Shown here: positions 34,650 to 48,304 of the stretch, piece after piece
Position numbering within the stretch: position 1 is the stretch's first letter
How the letters are laid out: each line of letters opens with the position of its first letter
Source of the DNA: Escarpia spicata
Taxonomy: Eukaryota; Annelida; Polychaeta; Sabellida; Siboglinidae
Reading direction: 5' to 3'
Assembly (NCBI GenBank): GCA_963995525.1
Contig: OZ023208.1
Location: 19,549,699-19,613,698 of the forward strand
DNA: 64,000 nt
Notes under the pieces: generated by a model
Database searches by the model: none
What the model was told of the DNA's origin: nothing
What the model saw: only the letters and a program-made list of their open reading frames with translations
Program-made: the position numbers and the translations under genes

Positions 34650-35950
34650 GAAAACAATTAAGTCATGCAAACTTCTAGATTTAAGGTTCCATTATCAGGT
34701 GTTGTAAGGGCAGATGTTCACAGGAGACAAATGGTTGGAGTTTGCCCCAGTCTAACATGATCTGACCTGAGGTGAGAGGGATGAGATATGGAGTCACTGG
34801 GTTGAAGACACACTGATAGCTGCATTGATTAACACTGTAATTAGTAGCAGATATCAGTGTCCAGTTGTCAGAGAGATAACCACAGCTGTGGTCAGTCAAT
34901 CAGTAGCTGTCCATCACTGACCACTAGATAGTTGACAAGATGTGTCTGCTGCAGTACCTCCACTGGCCCACAGCCAGAAATTATTTTTTGCCAGTCTTGA
35001 ATTAATCGAAAGTATGACTTTTAGCAGGTGGACAAGTTGCGTGGAGGCCACTCACATCAACCACAGCCATTACTGGACAATTTAGTTTTTTTCTGTGCCA
35101 AACCAGTGTTATTAGAGCCATTTATTTAATTAATAGTGATTCATTCAATTTGTTTGACTACCTGTTGTGCCAATGATAATCAATAATGTGGGCCCCTAGA
35201 CTTGGAACTATTAGTTAATATAATGGCCAGCTGGCCCTCTCTAAATTCCACCAGTCTTATCAGTTGTAACTACCATTCATGGCTAGTCATCTCCCAGTCT
35301 TGAAGACGGGCAGACTGGTCTTTGGATAAACCCCTGTTCCTAAATGGGTAATGCGAGGGTCCTGAAGACAGGTAAATACCTTCACATTTCCCAGGCATCA
35401 CTCTGTGAGTGAGTCAGAAGTGGTGTTGGCAGCTGGCCATGGAGACACATTCCTAGTGGGACAGTCAGTGTTCACACACAGTACCCCCCCCCCCACACAC
35501 ACACACGGGTCACTTGGCTGAGACTTGTGGTTGTCTACTGTCTGGGCAGGCCAAAAAATAGCCGTCTATGTACAGTATCTCATTGTGTTCTGCCACCCAA
35601 CAACATGACTCCGCTACCATGCGTGTTGCTGTGCCTCTTGCATGCATGCACACAAGCTCACATACACATGCATGACCTCACAATTCGCTTTTTGGTTACC
35701 GACAAAAGTGAAGTTGTACTTTGTTAAATAAGAAAAGGTAAGGAAAGTGTTTATATATAGCGTGATATCCTGTCCTTAGGACTGCTTAAAACACTTTATG
35801 CTTAACCCGCCCCCCCCCCCCCCCCCACCTCCCACTGCGCAACAGACATGTTCAACTGAACGCCATTGGGACTTCTCTGGGACGTATTCAGCCACGCAGT
35901 GACTACTGCGCAACATTATTTCTTCAAATATATCCACATTGATTACCCAT
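34650..35950. other. non-coding DNA with simple repeats
   Basis: A C-run followed by ACACAC at 35485-35506 and a 17-base C-run near 35810-35827. Nothing else identified. Confidence 0.5.
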
Positions 35951-36095
35951 ATCCATCAGTCTATAGTAGCTACTGTTTCGAGTGAACTAAAGCAACATGG
36001 AGTGAACAAAATTGCCCAAGCTTTGAGACGGGAGTAAGAGGATTTGAACCAGAGGTCTTTTGACTGAGAGTCTGATGTTCTAATCACTGTGCCAC
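35950..36095 (-). mobile_element. tRNA-derived SINE (minus strand)
   Basis: Minus strand: an A-box-like GTGGCACAGTGATTAGAAC, then about 35 bp later a B box GGTTCAAATCC, followed by a non-tRNA body to about 35950. The cloverleaf is not maintained, so this is a SINE head rather than a tRNA gene. Confidence 0.65.
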
Positions 36096-36342
36096 TGTGC
36101 CCTTCTATGCCACAGACTTGCCACCCACTGGGCCACAGTGCCCCTCTATGACACAGAAGTGCAGCCCACTGGGCCACTGTGCCCCTCTATGACACAGAGG
36201 TGTCTCCCACTGGGCCACTGTGCCCCTCTGTGCCACACAGGTGCCGCCCACTGGGCCACTGTGCCCCTCTGTGCCACACAGGTGCCGCCCACTGGGCCAC
36301 TGTGCCCCTCTGTGCCACACAGGTGCCGCCCACTGGGCCACT
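36080..36342. repeat. 41-bp minisatellite continuous with the SINE head, about 6 copies
   Basis: Unit GGGCCACTGTGCCCCTCTGT followed by GCCACACAGGTGCCGCCCACT. The first unit overlaps the A-box end of the adjacent SINE, and units become more uniform away from it. Confidence 0.85.
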
Positions 36343-36349
36343 ATGAGAA

Positions 36350-37855
36350 CTGTCTGTTTGTAGTCTCCTGTCAGTTATCATTCCAGCAACCAACACATCT
36401 GGCCAACACATCTTTCCATCATGTTCTAAGCAAGTGCTAATGTGTTCCTGTCAACACGCCTCCACACAGCTGCAGCGGCTACTTAGGAACATTTGGGAAC
36501 AGTCCCACTGTTGCTAATCGCCCTGGTCTATCCAAAACTTCAATGTTTGATACAAAAAAAAAAATCAGGTCAGGGGTGCTAGCAGCTCAGTTTTGTTTAG
36601 CATTGATGTAAACAACATTTATTTCAAATCAGGGGGTTAGCAGTTGCTTGTTCAATTAGGACTGTACATCGATGTATCTTCCCCCAAAACATTGCTTCTT
36701 TTTAAATGGTAGTTCATCAGGTGGTGACTTTGAGTGCATGCAGACCTTCTAAGTGTTGTGTTTTGATGACTGTTTATAACCATCATGTGATGGCTGCAGA
36801 ATACAGGATAAGACCAGGATAACAAGTAAAAGCAGCTGTTTATTTCCTTCCTCATCTAGAAGCCTCTGCTCCTGCCGTTAACATTTCAGTAGCTCCTCAA
36901 AGAACAAGGCACCCACGGACGTGTGTGCATTCATTCGTTAAGCATGCATACATGTGTACACATTCATGCACGCATCATTCATTGATGCATGCACGTTTCA
37001 TTTGTACATACACACGTGCCTATATACTTGATCTGTACCTATTTCACCGCCGTCTGTCCACCACACCATTGATTAGCACACATGCGTCAACAATATTAGC
37101 CAATGTCGATGAAACAAGACCTTCGCCAAACTGCTCAAATCCCATACACACACATCTGACACGAGTCTTGAGCTGCCATGAATGTCCCGACACACACGCA
37201 CGGTGAAGTAACACCCGGCTTTACACTGCATTAGCCTCTATGAACAACAACAACCTATCCACAATACACAGCCTCGTGGTACCTTGCAATTCCTAATAAA
37301 CTCTTATGTATATATACACTTTTTCATCGAGGGTCATGCAACGAACTTGGAAACCGGAGAACTGGTAGCCTGTACTAAGTCTACATCTCTCCCCATCTCC
37401 CATAAACCACACCGTCACAGCAGAACCGGTTTGTGTGTGGGTGGGTGGATGCAGTAATATGAATAGACGTCTTTGTCGGTAGTCCAACAACAAAAACTGG
37501 AATGTGCTGGTGTCAGGTTTGGCTTGTTGGTGAGCCAGCTGTTAGAAGTTTTGTCAATACTCAGCCATGCATTTGATTAGCTTCAACAATGATATGCTGT
37601 TTTGCTGTGCAGAACTTTAAAATGTAAAATGATTGGAAGAAACATTATCCCAGTGTGAATATACCTGGTGATATAGATACCAAAACTTTCCAGTGAAGAC
37701 AAACGTTGAGTGTGAATAAACCTGATGCATTCAACAGCAATCTAGTAAACTATATGGGACCCAGTGCCACATGAATGACATGTCTCGACAATTTATTTAC
37801 CTAAGATTTCAGCTAAGTAATGAAGCAGTAACTAGATCTACATCAGGGCCAAAAG
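36350..37855. other. non-coding DNA, nothing definite
   Basis: Includes another CATGCATAC/CACACGTG-rich patch (36920-37010). No gene supported. Confidence 0.5.
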
Positions 37856-37857
37856 GG

Positions 37858-38185
37858 AGGGGGCGCGCGATAGTGTAGTGGTTATCACATCAGCCTGACA
37901 TGCCGGCGCCCCAAGTTCAATACCTGGACCGGGCAGGTATGGTATATTTGGTGTAAAAACCTGGCTCTCAACATTGGGGACTGTGTATCCCTCGTGACTC
38001 GGAGATCACGTTAATGTCGGTCCCGTCTCAATTTGGGACGTAAAAGAACCACTGAGGATGACAAGCTCCCTGGCAGTGACAACCCTCAGTGCCAGCATAG
38101 AAAGGTCGGCTTGGCGATAATGTTCTGAAAAAGGCTGGCTAGTTGAATGAGACCTCATAAGATCATAACATTGTAACCACAATAT
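37858..38185 (+). mobile_element. tRNA-derived SINE (plus strand)
   Basis: An A-box-like TAGTGTAGTGGTTATCAC at about 37871 and a B-box-like AAGTTCAATACC at about 37912 form a tRNA-like head. A conserved-looking body follows (GGGACGTAAAAGAACCACTG ... CCTCAGTGCCAGCATAG) and an AT-rich tail near 38180. Confidence 0.75.
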
Positions 38186-38267
38186 ATATACAGACTTGTC
38201 AGTTAATAGAACGTTGCCGAGTGCTGGAAACAACTAGGAAACTAGGAGACCTTGGATGCATTTACCG

Positions 38268-38748
38268 ATTTACCCGGTACACCTAGATGTGGATGCTATA
38301 ATCAGCCAGTAAACCATAGAATCCAGGGCTTATAGATTTACCCGATACACCTAGATGTGGATGCTAAAATCAGCCAGTAAACCATAGAATCCAGGGTTTA
38401 TAGATTTACCCAGTACACCTAGATGTGGTTGCTAAAATCAGCCAGTAAACCATAGAATCCAGGGCTTATAGATTTACCCAGTACACCTAGATGTGGATGC
38501 TAAAATCAGCCAGTAAACCATAGAATCTAGGGCTTATAGATTTACCCAGTACACCTAGATGTGGATGCTAAAATCAGCCAGTAAACCATAGAATCCAGGG
38601 CTTATAGATTTACCCAGTACACCTAGATGTGGATGCTAAAATCAGCCAGTAAACCATAGAATCCAGGGCTTATAGATTTACCCAGTACACCTAGATGTGG
38701 ATGCTAAAATCAGCCAGTAAACCATAGAATCCAGGGCTTATAGATTTC
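38268..38748. repeat. 68-bp minisatellite, 7 copies
   Basis: Unit TTTACCCAGTACACCTAGAT ... GAATCCAGGGCTTATAGA, about 97% identical between copies, ending 560 bp after the SINE tRNA-like head. Confidence 0.95.
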
Positions 38749-39754
38749 AGACTCTAGATTAAAGTGTACCAGGATAGCGCACAGTAGTAGTAGTCTAGTT
38801 AACAGACACCTTCCAGTAGTAACATTCAAAGGACCACCTTGTCACCTCTCGCACCAACAGGACCCCTTCCTTATCATTATTGCCATGTCTGGCATGAGGG
38901 TAAGGGGGATTTCTGTCTGTAATGTGTCACTTTGATTGCTGTGTCTGTGAGCACTCTCCTGGGTAAGGTCAGTGGCCATGTGGCTGCAGACATTTGCTTC
39001 AAAATTGTGAGGTGTACATACCACAGTTGGCGACCTACCCTGACACGACACTGCAAATGGGCCATAACTCTTCTGCCAAGAGCGTGGGTCAAGTAGAAGC
39101 TGGCAACAGTTGTACCAGTGTAGGAACGGTTAACCAGTGTAGGAACGTAGCTGTCTGTTTGTGGTTGTTGTGGTTTCAGCTTACAACTGGTTGTCACCAA
39201 GCATCATATATTTGAACCCACACTTCCATACGAAGACTATAATATGTGTTGTAATACAATGGGACCTAAAGACCTTGTTTTATGTGTTACAGTACAAGAG
39301 CCTGAACATTGTGTTACGGCACAAGATGCTAATGCTGATGTCCGAAGACTAGAAACAAAATAAACAATCTATAAACAAAACAGGAGGCTGACAATGTATA
39401 TATGTGAAGTCTCATATTATGTTTGTTATTGTAATATAAGACAGAAAGAAAACAGAAATCGAGGGCCAGTGTTGAAGCCAGCCTCACCCGGGACATTCAG
39501 GGATATGAGAAGAACAATAATAGAACCACAGATGAAAGAATACATCTTACACAGTTACAACAGAAGACAGTGTTTAAAGACCACAAAGACCGGTTCACCT
39601 GAAGACTGTGTGCTACAATACACATGACACTGAACACCAGGTGTGTTACAGAACTCTACTGACAGTAATGTGAAGACAGTCTCAAATACCACCCTACATT
39701 TTACTCAAGATACTGAAGACAAACCTTGGTGTTGGACACGAATTGCTGACTGCT

Positions 39755-39860
39755 CGACGCCACCAATGCCACTGACGCCCCCGAAACCACCGATGCCACC
39801 GACGCCACCGACACCACCGACACCACTGATGCCTCCGATGCCACTGACACCGCCATTGAT
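39755..39860. repeat. CCACCGATG/CCACCGACA 9-bp repeat
   Basis: CCxCCGAYG triplets read as (TPP)n on one strand and (GGV)n on the other. Followed at 39985-40050 by GATGCTGGT repeats and CTG triplets, and at 40094-40205 by about three copies of a 30-bp AACCTCAACCATGATGAGAA repeat. No gene supported. Confidence 0.7.
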
Positions 39861-40205
39861 GCCGCGTTGCATATGAGTGACATTAGTCCTGGTCGTGGTG
39901 GTCACGTGTTGACGCGGTGAGGAGGAGGCCATCTTGACAGGTGACACTGGCTAGCTCACTGTGGTAGAGTGACCAAGTGACAGCCACAGGTGATGCTGGT
40001 GATGTTGGTGATGCTGGTGATGCTGGTGATGCTGGTGACTGCTGCTGCTGCTGCGTCCCAAGCCAACATCATCTGCAAATGCAATGACACCTTACTTAGT
40101 CATCAACATCTCAACCAGCGTAAGAACCACACCCAACCTCAACCATGATGAGAACCATAACCAACCTCAACCATGATGAGAACCATACCCAACCTCAACC
40201 ATGAT

Positions 40206-41540
40206 CCAACTTAACTGAACTTCAGTTTAGAACACCCAATGTTTTATTGTTTATGTACCTCATTATGTTGGCCCTTATTCAATTAGATTTCATTGCTACA
40301 ACTACTGCTGAATCCAATGCAAAATAATTGTGATGCATGCATTGAACCATTATCATTATATATAATATTTTTATATGAGAAACTGTTTCCATTTAATATA
40401 ATTAGTTTAGACCAACATTTGAAAATACGGTTTTTAATTAGTTATTTGTGACTATTCACCGTCAAGTCCACACAGAGCAATACATGCATGAGACACATGT
40501 AACAAATTTAATAATTTAACAAATTTAATAACAAAACTTATACAACATGTAAATCCTCAAGGAACTGAGCACAGACACATAACAAACCAGAATCGTTAAG
40601 CACAAAATCATGAGCAGGAACACGCAACATGTGCAAGAGCAACTTTATATGTATATAACAAAGCAGAGCCAATTAGCCATAAGTCCATCAGACAAGCTGT
40701 GTCACTATGCAGTGCAAATAGACTGGCAGTTTCCTGCAGGGACAGTGTGGAATCCTCTGAGAGGTGTGTACTGGCTACCATCCAGGAGTGGTTAGTGTGC
40801 TTGGCATGTTCCTAGCCCAATGCCACAGCTATCTGCAGTGTCCGCTAACAATATGAATAAAGCTTCAGTCCTGACCAATGCAAAGCACAGACCATACAGC
40901 AAGGACAGTGAAACATGGTTAGGTCCATATATTGTGAATGGAATTTATTGAGTTGTAAAACCATGTTCCAGGATGAGAGTAAATGACCATCTTTGTTGTA
41001 GGTGGATTAGTGGAGATAAATGTGTCATTGATAGATGTGTTTCACTATATCATACCTGCACGAGTGCAACACACCTGGCGAGCTACACACCTATATATTA
41101 CTAGCCAATCATACAAAGACATTCCTCTAAAACCCTTACAAGTCATGCCAAATAAGTTTGTTCGTTTAAATCAGATAGCGTAGGAAAGATTATCAGCGCA
41201 ATCTGTCATGTTAAGAAGTCAGTAATAACGGCTTTGGCTATCTACAATCACAATCTAACTTCTCAGAATTCAGGTATGTCTGTAAAGACTGCAAGACAAA
41301 ATACAGTGTCCTCAGTTTTTTTGGATGAGGCGAATGTGAATTATATGATTGATGGTCTGCTGCGTAATGTGTTGATCTGTCTCTTGTCTTGCCTGTTCCT
41401 GGCGTGTTACACACCTTATGCTTAACCTGGTCCAAACACACAGTGTACTGAGGATCTTTCTGCCCAAGGGTTGAACAATTCTTATCACAAATCTGCTGAC
41501 CTTTGTGGTTTACAGCCGCAGAGAACTTAGAAACTGATCA
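40206..41540. other. non-coding DNA, nothing definite
   Basis: AT-rich. Short ORFs only. Confidence 0.5.
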
Positions 41541-41548
41541 AACTGAAT

Positions 41549-42492
41549 GCACACACACACCACACCACACACACACCATACACTACCACCACCACCACAC
41601 ACACCACACACACACAGACACACACACCTCACACACACACTATACACTACCACCACCACCACACACACCACACACACACACACCTCACACACACACACTA
41701 TACACTACCACCACCACCACCACACACACCACACACACACCTCACACACACACTATACACTACCACCACCACCACACACACCACACCACACACACACACC
41801 ACACACACACCTCACACACACACTATACACTACCACCACCACCACACACACCACACACACACACTATACACTACCACCACCACCACACACACCACACCAC
41901 ACCACACACACCACACACACACACCTCACACACACACTAGACACTACCACCACCACCACACACACCACACACACACACACCACACACACCACACACACAC
42001 CTCACACACACACACTATACACTATCACCACCACCACACACACCACACACACCATACACACACACCACACACACACACACACCTCACACACACACTATAC
42101 ACTACCACCACCACCACACACACCACACACACACCATACACACACACACAACACACACACACACACCTCACACACACACTATACACTACCACCACCACCA
42201 CACACACCACACCACACCACACCACACCACACCACACCACACCCCCCCCACACACACACCTCACACACACACTATACACTACCACCACCACCACACACAC
42301 CACACCACACACACACCACACACACACCACACACACACCCCACACACACACCACAGACACACACACCTCACACACACACACTATACACTACCACCACCAC
42401 CACACACACACACCACACACACACCACACGCACACACACCACACACACACTACCACCACACACACCACACACACACCATGCACACCACACAT
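41549..42492. repeat. CACACC/CTACCACCACCACC compound minisatellite
   Basis: Nearly 950 bp of CA and CACACC words, punctuated by ACTATACACTACCACCACCA blocks roughly every 60-130 bp. The opposite strand is GGTGGTGGTGG/GTGTG. The 320-residue His/Thr ORF across it is a repeat artefact. Confidence 0.95.
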
Positions 42493-44385
42493 GTGCATTT
42501 AAAGTTTAACCACTGACAGCAGTGCATGGTGTCTATAACAAGACATGCCACAGTGAGGAGGCTCCTGTAAAACTTGAGGTATTTATCGCTGAAGAAGTCC
42601 GCTGACCTATCCTTCATTCCCTGACACCTGTCTCGGTCTCTCTCACTGACCACTGCAGGCAGTACCTGGCTGTGGAGGTATGGTCAGTCTACACTGCCTC
42701 ACACTATCAGATATGTCTTGTCTTGAATATTGGTCAACACTCATTGGGAGTCAGGCGTGTTTGTTTGGTACTCAGTGTTACTGTTGTTGTTCAATGATGT
42801 TGTCTTCAATATTGAATTATGAAAGTTGTTAACACTTCTTCCTGGCGTGGATTGTACCGAAGGCTTTCCTATAGAGGTGCTGTGATTCACATTGGCTGAA
42901 GTGAGGGTTTCCAAGTGGCAATGATAAATGACCAGATGGCCTTGAGTTTGTGAAGTATACTGAGATGTCTTAATTATAACAAACTAATAAAAAAACTTCT
43001 GTGCCAAAATCTTTGGAAAGCATGCTCAAAAGCACTCCTACGAAAAAGGTTATTCTCGAAATTTATGTGCAAAAACTAAGTATGATTGCTAGGGTTGTCA
43101 CCAGGTGGCTGGCTACTCATGGGATAAAGTCTTAATGCAGCTTACAGCAACTGTCCAAGAAACTGTATGTTATGATGCTGACATGAAGCCACAGTCTTCC
43201 AAGTAGACACTACAACTGCCACCAATGGTATGAACCTTGCAACTGAACCGGGCTATATCGTGGGCACAAGCAGACTTGACTCGCTTCAACTTTCTATCAA
43301 TAACTGCACTGTCTCTGTACATGAGTCATTACACTTGCCTAAGCCTGTAATGCTGAGGAGTTGTGACACAACCACTTTACACGAACTGGTTCATAGCACT
43401 TGCTCTGCACATTAACCCATAATCAGAAAATCAACAATACACAGACATAAAACATGCCTCAGCTTTTGTATCTGCAGCAGCTAGTAACTATGAATAAGAC
43501 TGTTCGCAATGTTGTGAAATAGCACTTGTTCCGCAACGAATTGCTAAGTGCTATTTGACACGACCGTTTCAGAACGAGGCCAAACGACCACAAACTGTGT
43601 GTTTTTGTTACAGTTCACTGAATACTGAGCACATAAATAGAAACAACTCTATGCTAAGTTGTGGTTTTTTCCCAACTGCCAACCCTCCCTCCTCCTGGGC
43701 CTACAAAAACACCCCCAACCCCCTCCAACATGTACTCTGAAGATGTGTACAGTGCATACAGCACGCTGAATACAACTCACACGCCAACACTCCCACTTTA
43801 GGCTGCGGAGGCAAGTGTCCAATTGTCATCTATTGACAAACAGAAAAGTGAAACACTGATGACATATCACAGGTCTATGCACCGCCCTGATCAATCATCC
43901 CAACACATTGCCACAAGGCTTGCTTTGTACAGGTGTCACTGCACAGGTATGTGTGCATACATGTGTCTCAACAGGTAGCACTGATCCAATTTGCCACACA
44001 TGTCCGCAACTGTGTAGTAGTGTGGTCCATATTTCCACAATTGTGTAACTTGTGTAACTGTCCACAATTGTGTTATGACCCTGTTCCATTTGTCTATTTA
44101 TTGTGTCACCAACTTCATATTATATCTGCCCACAATGATGTCGCCAACTTGCTATCTGTCCACAGTTAGATAAGATTACAGCCTGTTCTATCAGTCTACA
44201 CCTGCTAAGCCAAGTCCAAGAAAGAAACCAAGATAGAAAGAAACCTCTTAAATGTCACTCGCTCCCAATTGTGTCACCTATCTCTTCTATCTGTCAACAG
44301 TTGTGTCACCAGTCTAGTCAGCATGTCCAAAATGGTGTCATCATTCTAAAGTTGTCTGTGACTATTATCGTTTTTAATCTACCTT
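42493..44385. other. non-coding DNA, nothing definite
   Basis: No element ends or coding exons recognised. Confidence 0.5.
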
Positions 44386-44387
44386 TC

Positions 44388-44900
44388 TCTCACAAGTCTA
44401 CCTTTCTCTCACAAGTCTGCCTTTCTGTCACAAGTCTACCTTTCTCTCACAAGTCTACCTTTCTCTCACAAGTCTACCTTTCTCTCACAAGTCTACCTTT
44501 CTGTCACAAGTCTACCTTTATGACACAAGTCTACCTTTCTGACACAAGTCTACCTTTCTGACACAAGTCTACCTTTCTGTCACAAGTCTACCTTTATGAC
44601 ACAAGTCTACCTTTCTGACACAAGTCTACCTTTCTGACACAAGTCTACCTTTCTGTCACAAGTCTACCTTTCTCTCACAAGTCTACCTTTCTGTCACAAG
44701 TCTACCTTTATGACACAAGTCTACCTTTCTGTCACAAGTCTACCTTTCTGACACAAGTCTACCTTTCTGACACAAGTCTACCTTTCTGACACAAGTCTAC
44801 CTTTCTGACACAAGTCTACCTTTCTGACACAAGTCTACCTTTCTGACACAAGTCTACCTTTCTGACACAAGTCTACCTTTCTGACACAAGTCTACCTTTC
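44388..44900. repeat. 19-bp minisatellite, about 26 copies
   Basis: Unit CTACCTTTCTGACACAAGT. The variable core is TCTCA, TGTCA or TGACA. The variants are partly blocked: TCTCA early, mixed in the middle, and an uninterrupted TGACA run at the end. Confidence 0.95.
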
Positions 44901-44904
44901 TGTG

Positions 44905-47155
44905 ACACCTGACATCACCTGCATACGCAACATCACCCACCTTCTCTCCACACCCACAGATGTCACTGATGTCACCGAGGTGCTGGTGTCATCCTGCTGC
45001 AGGGCCAGGTCGTAAACACAGGGGCCTGTCAGAGTAGCAATCACAACACTTCTATATATTACACTGTGCTCATTCAGCCCTCCATTCCAGGCAAACCAAA
45101 CAAACAGTTGGTGTATCTGCTGCCTTAATGACTGCGACTGGCTACTGAATATGGATGCTCCTCAGGCAAAGGTCAATCAACTGTCACATTAAGTGTGAAC
45201 AAACAATGGCTGCAGGACACAGCCATTGTCCCCTAAGCACTCTCTCTGAGGGGGGGGGGTGGCACATACCAACCACTAGGGGGACCTACAGATGTGGCCA
45301 GCCGATTAGTGCCTACAATCTCGCATACGACGGAATCAATCGCACATAACAAATTAATAATAGCTTCATTATGGCCAACAATAGACCACATGCTGGAGGT
45401 CTTCAGGTTTAAATGTGTCACTGCCGTTCTCCAGTTCGAAATGATTAGTGCTTTTTTTCTTCTAAATTTATCTGAAACTTTGAAACAGTATTCCTTCATT
45501 CTTGGAAGAAATGTTTTTTTGCATTGTGAAGCTACCTTCAGGCACATGGTAATGATTATTGCTTTAACACAGACCTAAACTGTGCAGCATTTCTTGGAAG
45601 AAACATGTCAAGATTGTGAAGCCGCCTCGAGCCACAATCTCCTAATTACTGCTGTAATTTCATATCAAATCTAGCATTTCCGAGAAGAAATGGACAGCAC
45701 CCATACATGTATGGATTATGAAACAGTGTCAGCAATTGATCAATCATCGCACATGAAAGAGACCAGCTGTCCACAAGTATGATACTAGCCACAAACTTCT
45801 ACAAACTTTGTCACCAAATTCCACACACCCGACATAGAATTATCAGCCCTCAGGCCATCTGCTGTAAATGACTGTAATATCTCTCTGCATAATCACCATT
45901 ATGTCCACGCCCACAGACACAGTAATAGATGGTATTCAAGATGAATGCCACATATTACAGAGGTGTCTACGCCACCAGATGAAATGAGAGTTGGCTTTTA
46001 GAAAGAGTATCGCAGCGATAATTGATTTGTGCCTCATTTTAATGGTAACAAAATGCAGGGAACACATAACATGTCGTGCCCACACATATTAATTTGTTTT
46101 TAGTTTATGTTACGTAACAAACAATCACCACAATAATTCTATTATTCAAGGATGTTGTTGCAAATCCATTTTTCCTATGGATTATGCATGCTGAGATTCG
46201 TTTACTAGTTTTGTAACATATACTGTACATTTAATTTATTTTATGTATACATAGATCTGTGTTTTACTGTTAGTAGTTAAAAGAATGAATACTCACCCTG
46301 ATATGAATTGATGGGGACTTTTTAATTTGTACACCGCATGTTTTCAACAAGGCACGCCCAGATAACAAAATAGATATTTTTGAGTTGTTAACACAAATTA
46401 CTTTTACATCAGTTTGATCAGGTGCACCTAGATGCGACAGATACTGGATCAGACTACAATGTATATATAACAGGCCGTTGCATTGAAATGATTATGTATG
46501 CGGTATCTTGATTTACTCCCCCCTCCCCAGCAACACTTCAGTAATGAACTGGATATCCTGTTCACTGCAATACAATGCTGCTAGCAATAAAGATAGCTGC
46601 ACTTTGCTGGGAGTTCATTATTTGCATGCACTCTATTCAGCAACTAAAATAAGCCATGATGGTACAGGACGGTGGAACTATGCTGTATGATGTGGATACG
46701 TCACATCATGCCATATCACTGTTTTTGTTAGGAAGCACTAGTACCAATATTACCTGGTTACCCGTCAACAGTCACAAACTTTGTGGATGGTGCATAAATT
46801 TAGGTAACTTTTATTTAACCTTTATATTTGTTTCACTTTGTAGACAGTAAAACATTAGCATATTATGCATAATCAAGCTGTTAAATCTACAGGATGGATG
46901 TTGATCGAATAGCCAAATCAGCTGACTATTCTATTCCAACAATTATTGTGCCGTATCTGCTCGACGTCGTCTGTCAATTTATGCAGAACAAGAGTTCAAA
47001 CTGTTTTATTGTTGGAACTCGGAACATGTTTTGCTAGCACCCTCAAGGCTCGTCCTATCCCGACGATCTTGGTATCATTTCAAAGGATGCACTTTTTGTT
47101 ATTCTAGCATCATCTAGATTTCCAGGTAAACGTTCATAGAAGTTTATAGAACACC
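44905..47155. other. non-coding DNA, nothing definite
   Basis: Includes a 10-base G run at about 45250. No gene supported. Confidence 0.5.
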
Positions 47156-47159
47156 TATA

Positions 47160-47553
47160 AACGGACCTACAATCTTGCCGTTTTCATTGTTCTGCACGGT
47201 TCCGAATGATGTTGGCAGCGGGTACTAAGTACACTAATCTTCCGATTGCGGCACTGTTTTCTTAATTTGCATAGGTTAGACATGCGCATTTCACCATTTC
47301 TTGATTTCATGTTATAAGCTCCACCCACTTTTAAACCGTGGCGAATCTGATGTGCTTTGATCGCAGCGAAACCGATATATCTCTACCTCGGTGTGACCTG
47401 TATGTCATTTTAGCAGCCATTTGAAAGTGGGTGGAGTACCATGAAATCAGAAAATAGCACCTCAATCGGTAGATTGGTGAACTGTGTCGATGAACCAACA
47501 TCGTTCGCAGTGTCTAAGACACCGGAACCGGCACAGTTGTAGGTCCGTTTTTT
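47160..47553. mobile_element. fold-back / MITE-like element
   Basis: Inverted arms: AACGGACCTACAA at the left (about 47160) mirrors TTGTAGGTCCGTT at the right (about 47553). The symmetry continues through GATGTTGG, CCGATTG, GATTTCATG and CTCCACCCACTTT on both arms (about 150-180 bp each) with a short centre near 47350-47410. No coding capacity; target duplication not clear. Confidence 0.75.
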
Positions 47554-47734
47554 AGTTAATGTTAATAATGATTATCAGGAAACCATTTATATGTTTGAAT
47601 AGCAGAAAGCGCATTTTTTTGATGTGTTTGACGGTTGTTCATTTTTTGCTCACTTATCCATTTTTGCTGCCATGTATTTGAAGTTAACAGAAGTAGGTAC
47701 TTCCAGTACGAGTGGCAATAATCCAAAGGTTAAA

Positions 47735-47846
47735 GAGAAGTTTACTCCCTGGAACAGGAAAATTATAAACAATATTCAACTCCCTGGAACGGGAAAATCA
47801 TAAACAATATTCAACTCCCTGGAACGGGAAAATCATAAACAATATT
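47735..47846. repeat. 35-bp repeat, 3 copies
   Basis: Unit ACTCCCTGGAACGGGAAAAT followed by CATAAACAATATTCA. Confidence 0.9.
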
Positions 47847-48304
47847 CACCCATTAATGTCACACCAGAAACAGATTCAACCAGCATTCGGAAGCCACCAA
47901 CTCACTGCAATGTGGGGATATTTACTTCAGCGAGATTCCATCCAAGCCAGTGGTTTGTGGATATGGGGTGTTTGTTATTTTCCCCAGCGTAACGTGGGCT
48001 GGAATTCAGACCAAGTGTTCACATCTTTACTGTGTGAATAGTCTCTCCTGGTGAAGTATACCATTCACCATCTGAACACTAAAGTCTGGAGCACGCCTGC
48101 TGTTGCAGCCTCATGCAACAACTAACAGGCCTTAGCACACGGACTGGTTCCACAAAGAGTTTGCCATGTTTGATGTAGATAATGTAATACAAAGTGATTG
48201 TTGAAGACACGCAGACTCACAGAGCGTTGCGAACAATTATATATAACTATGTAAAGTTCTTTTGTACAACGTTTCTTAGTGTGAATGCTTCATGAAACTG
48301 GCCC

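Noticed and set aside
36018..36090. functional tRNA gene
   Set aside because: A- and B-box-like words are present but the stems do not pair as a cloverleaf and a SINE body follows.
37861..37935. functional tRNA gene
   Set aside because: The tRNA-like head is diverged and fused to a SINE body with an AT-rich tail.
41547..42509. 320-codon His/Thr-rich ORF
   Set aside because: Translation of the CA/CCA array; no flanking gene structure.
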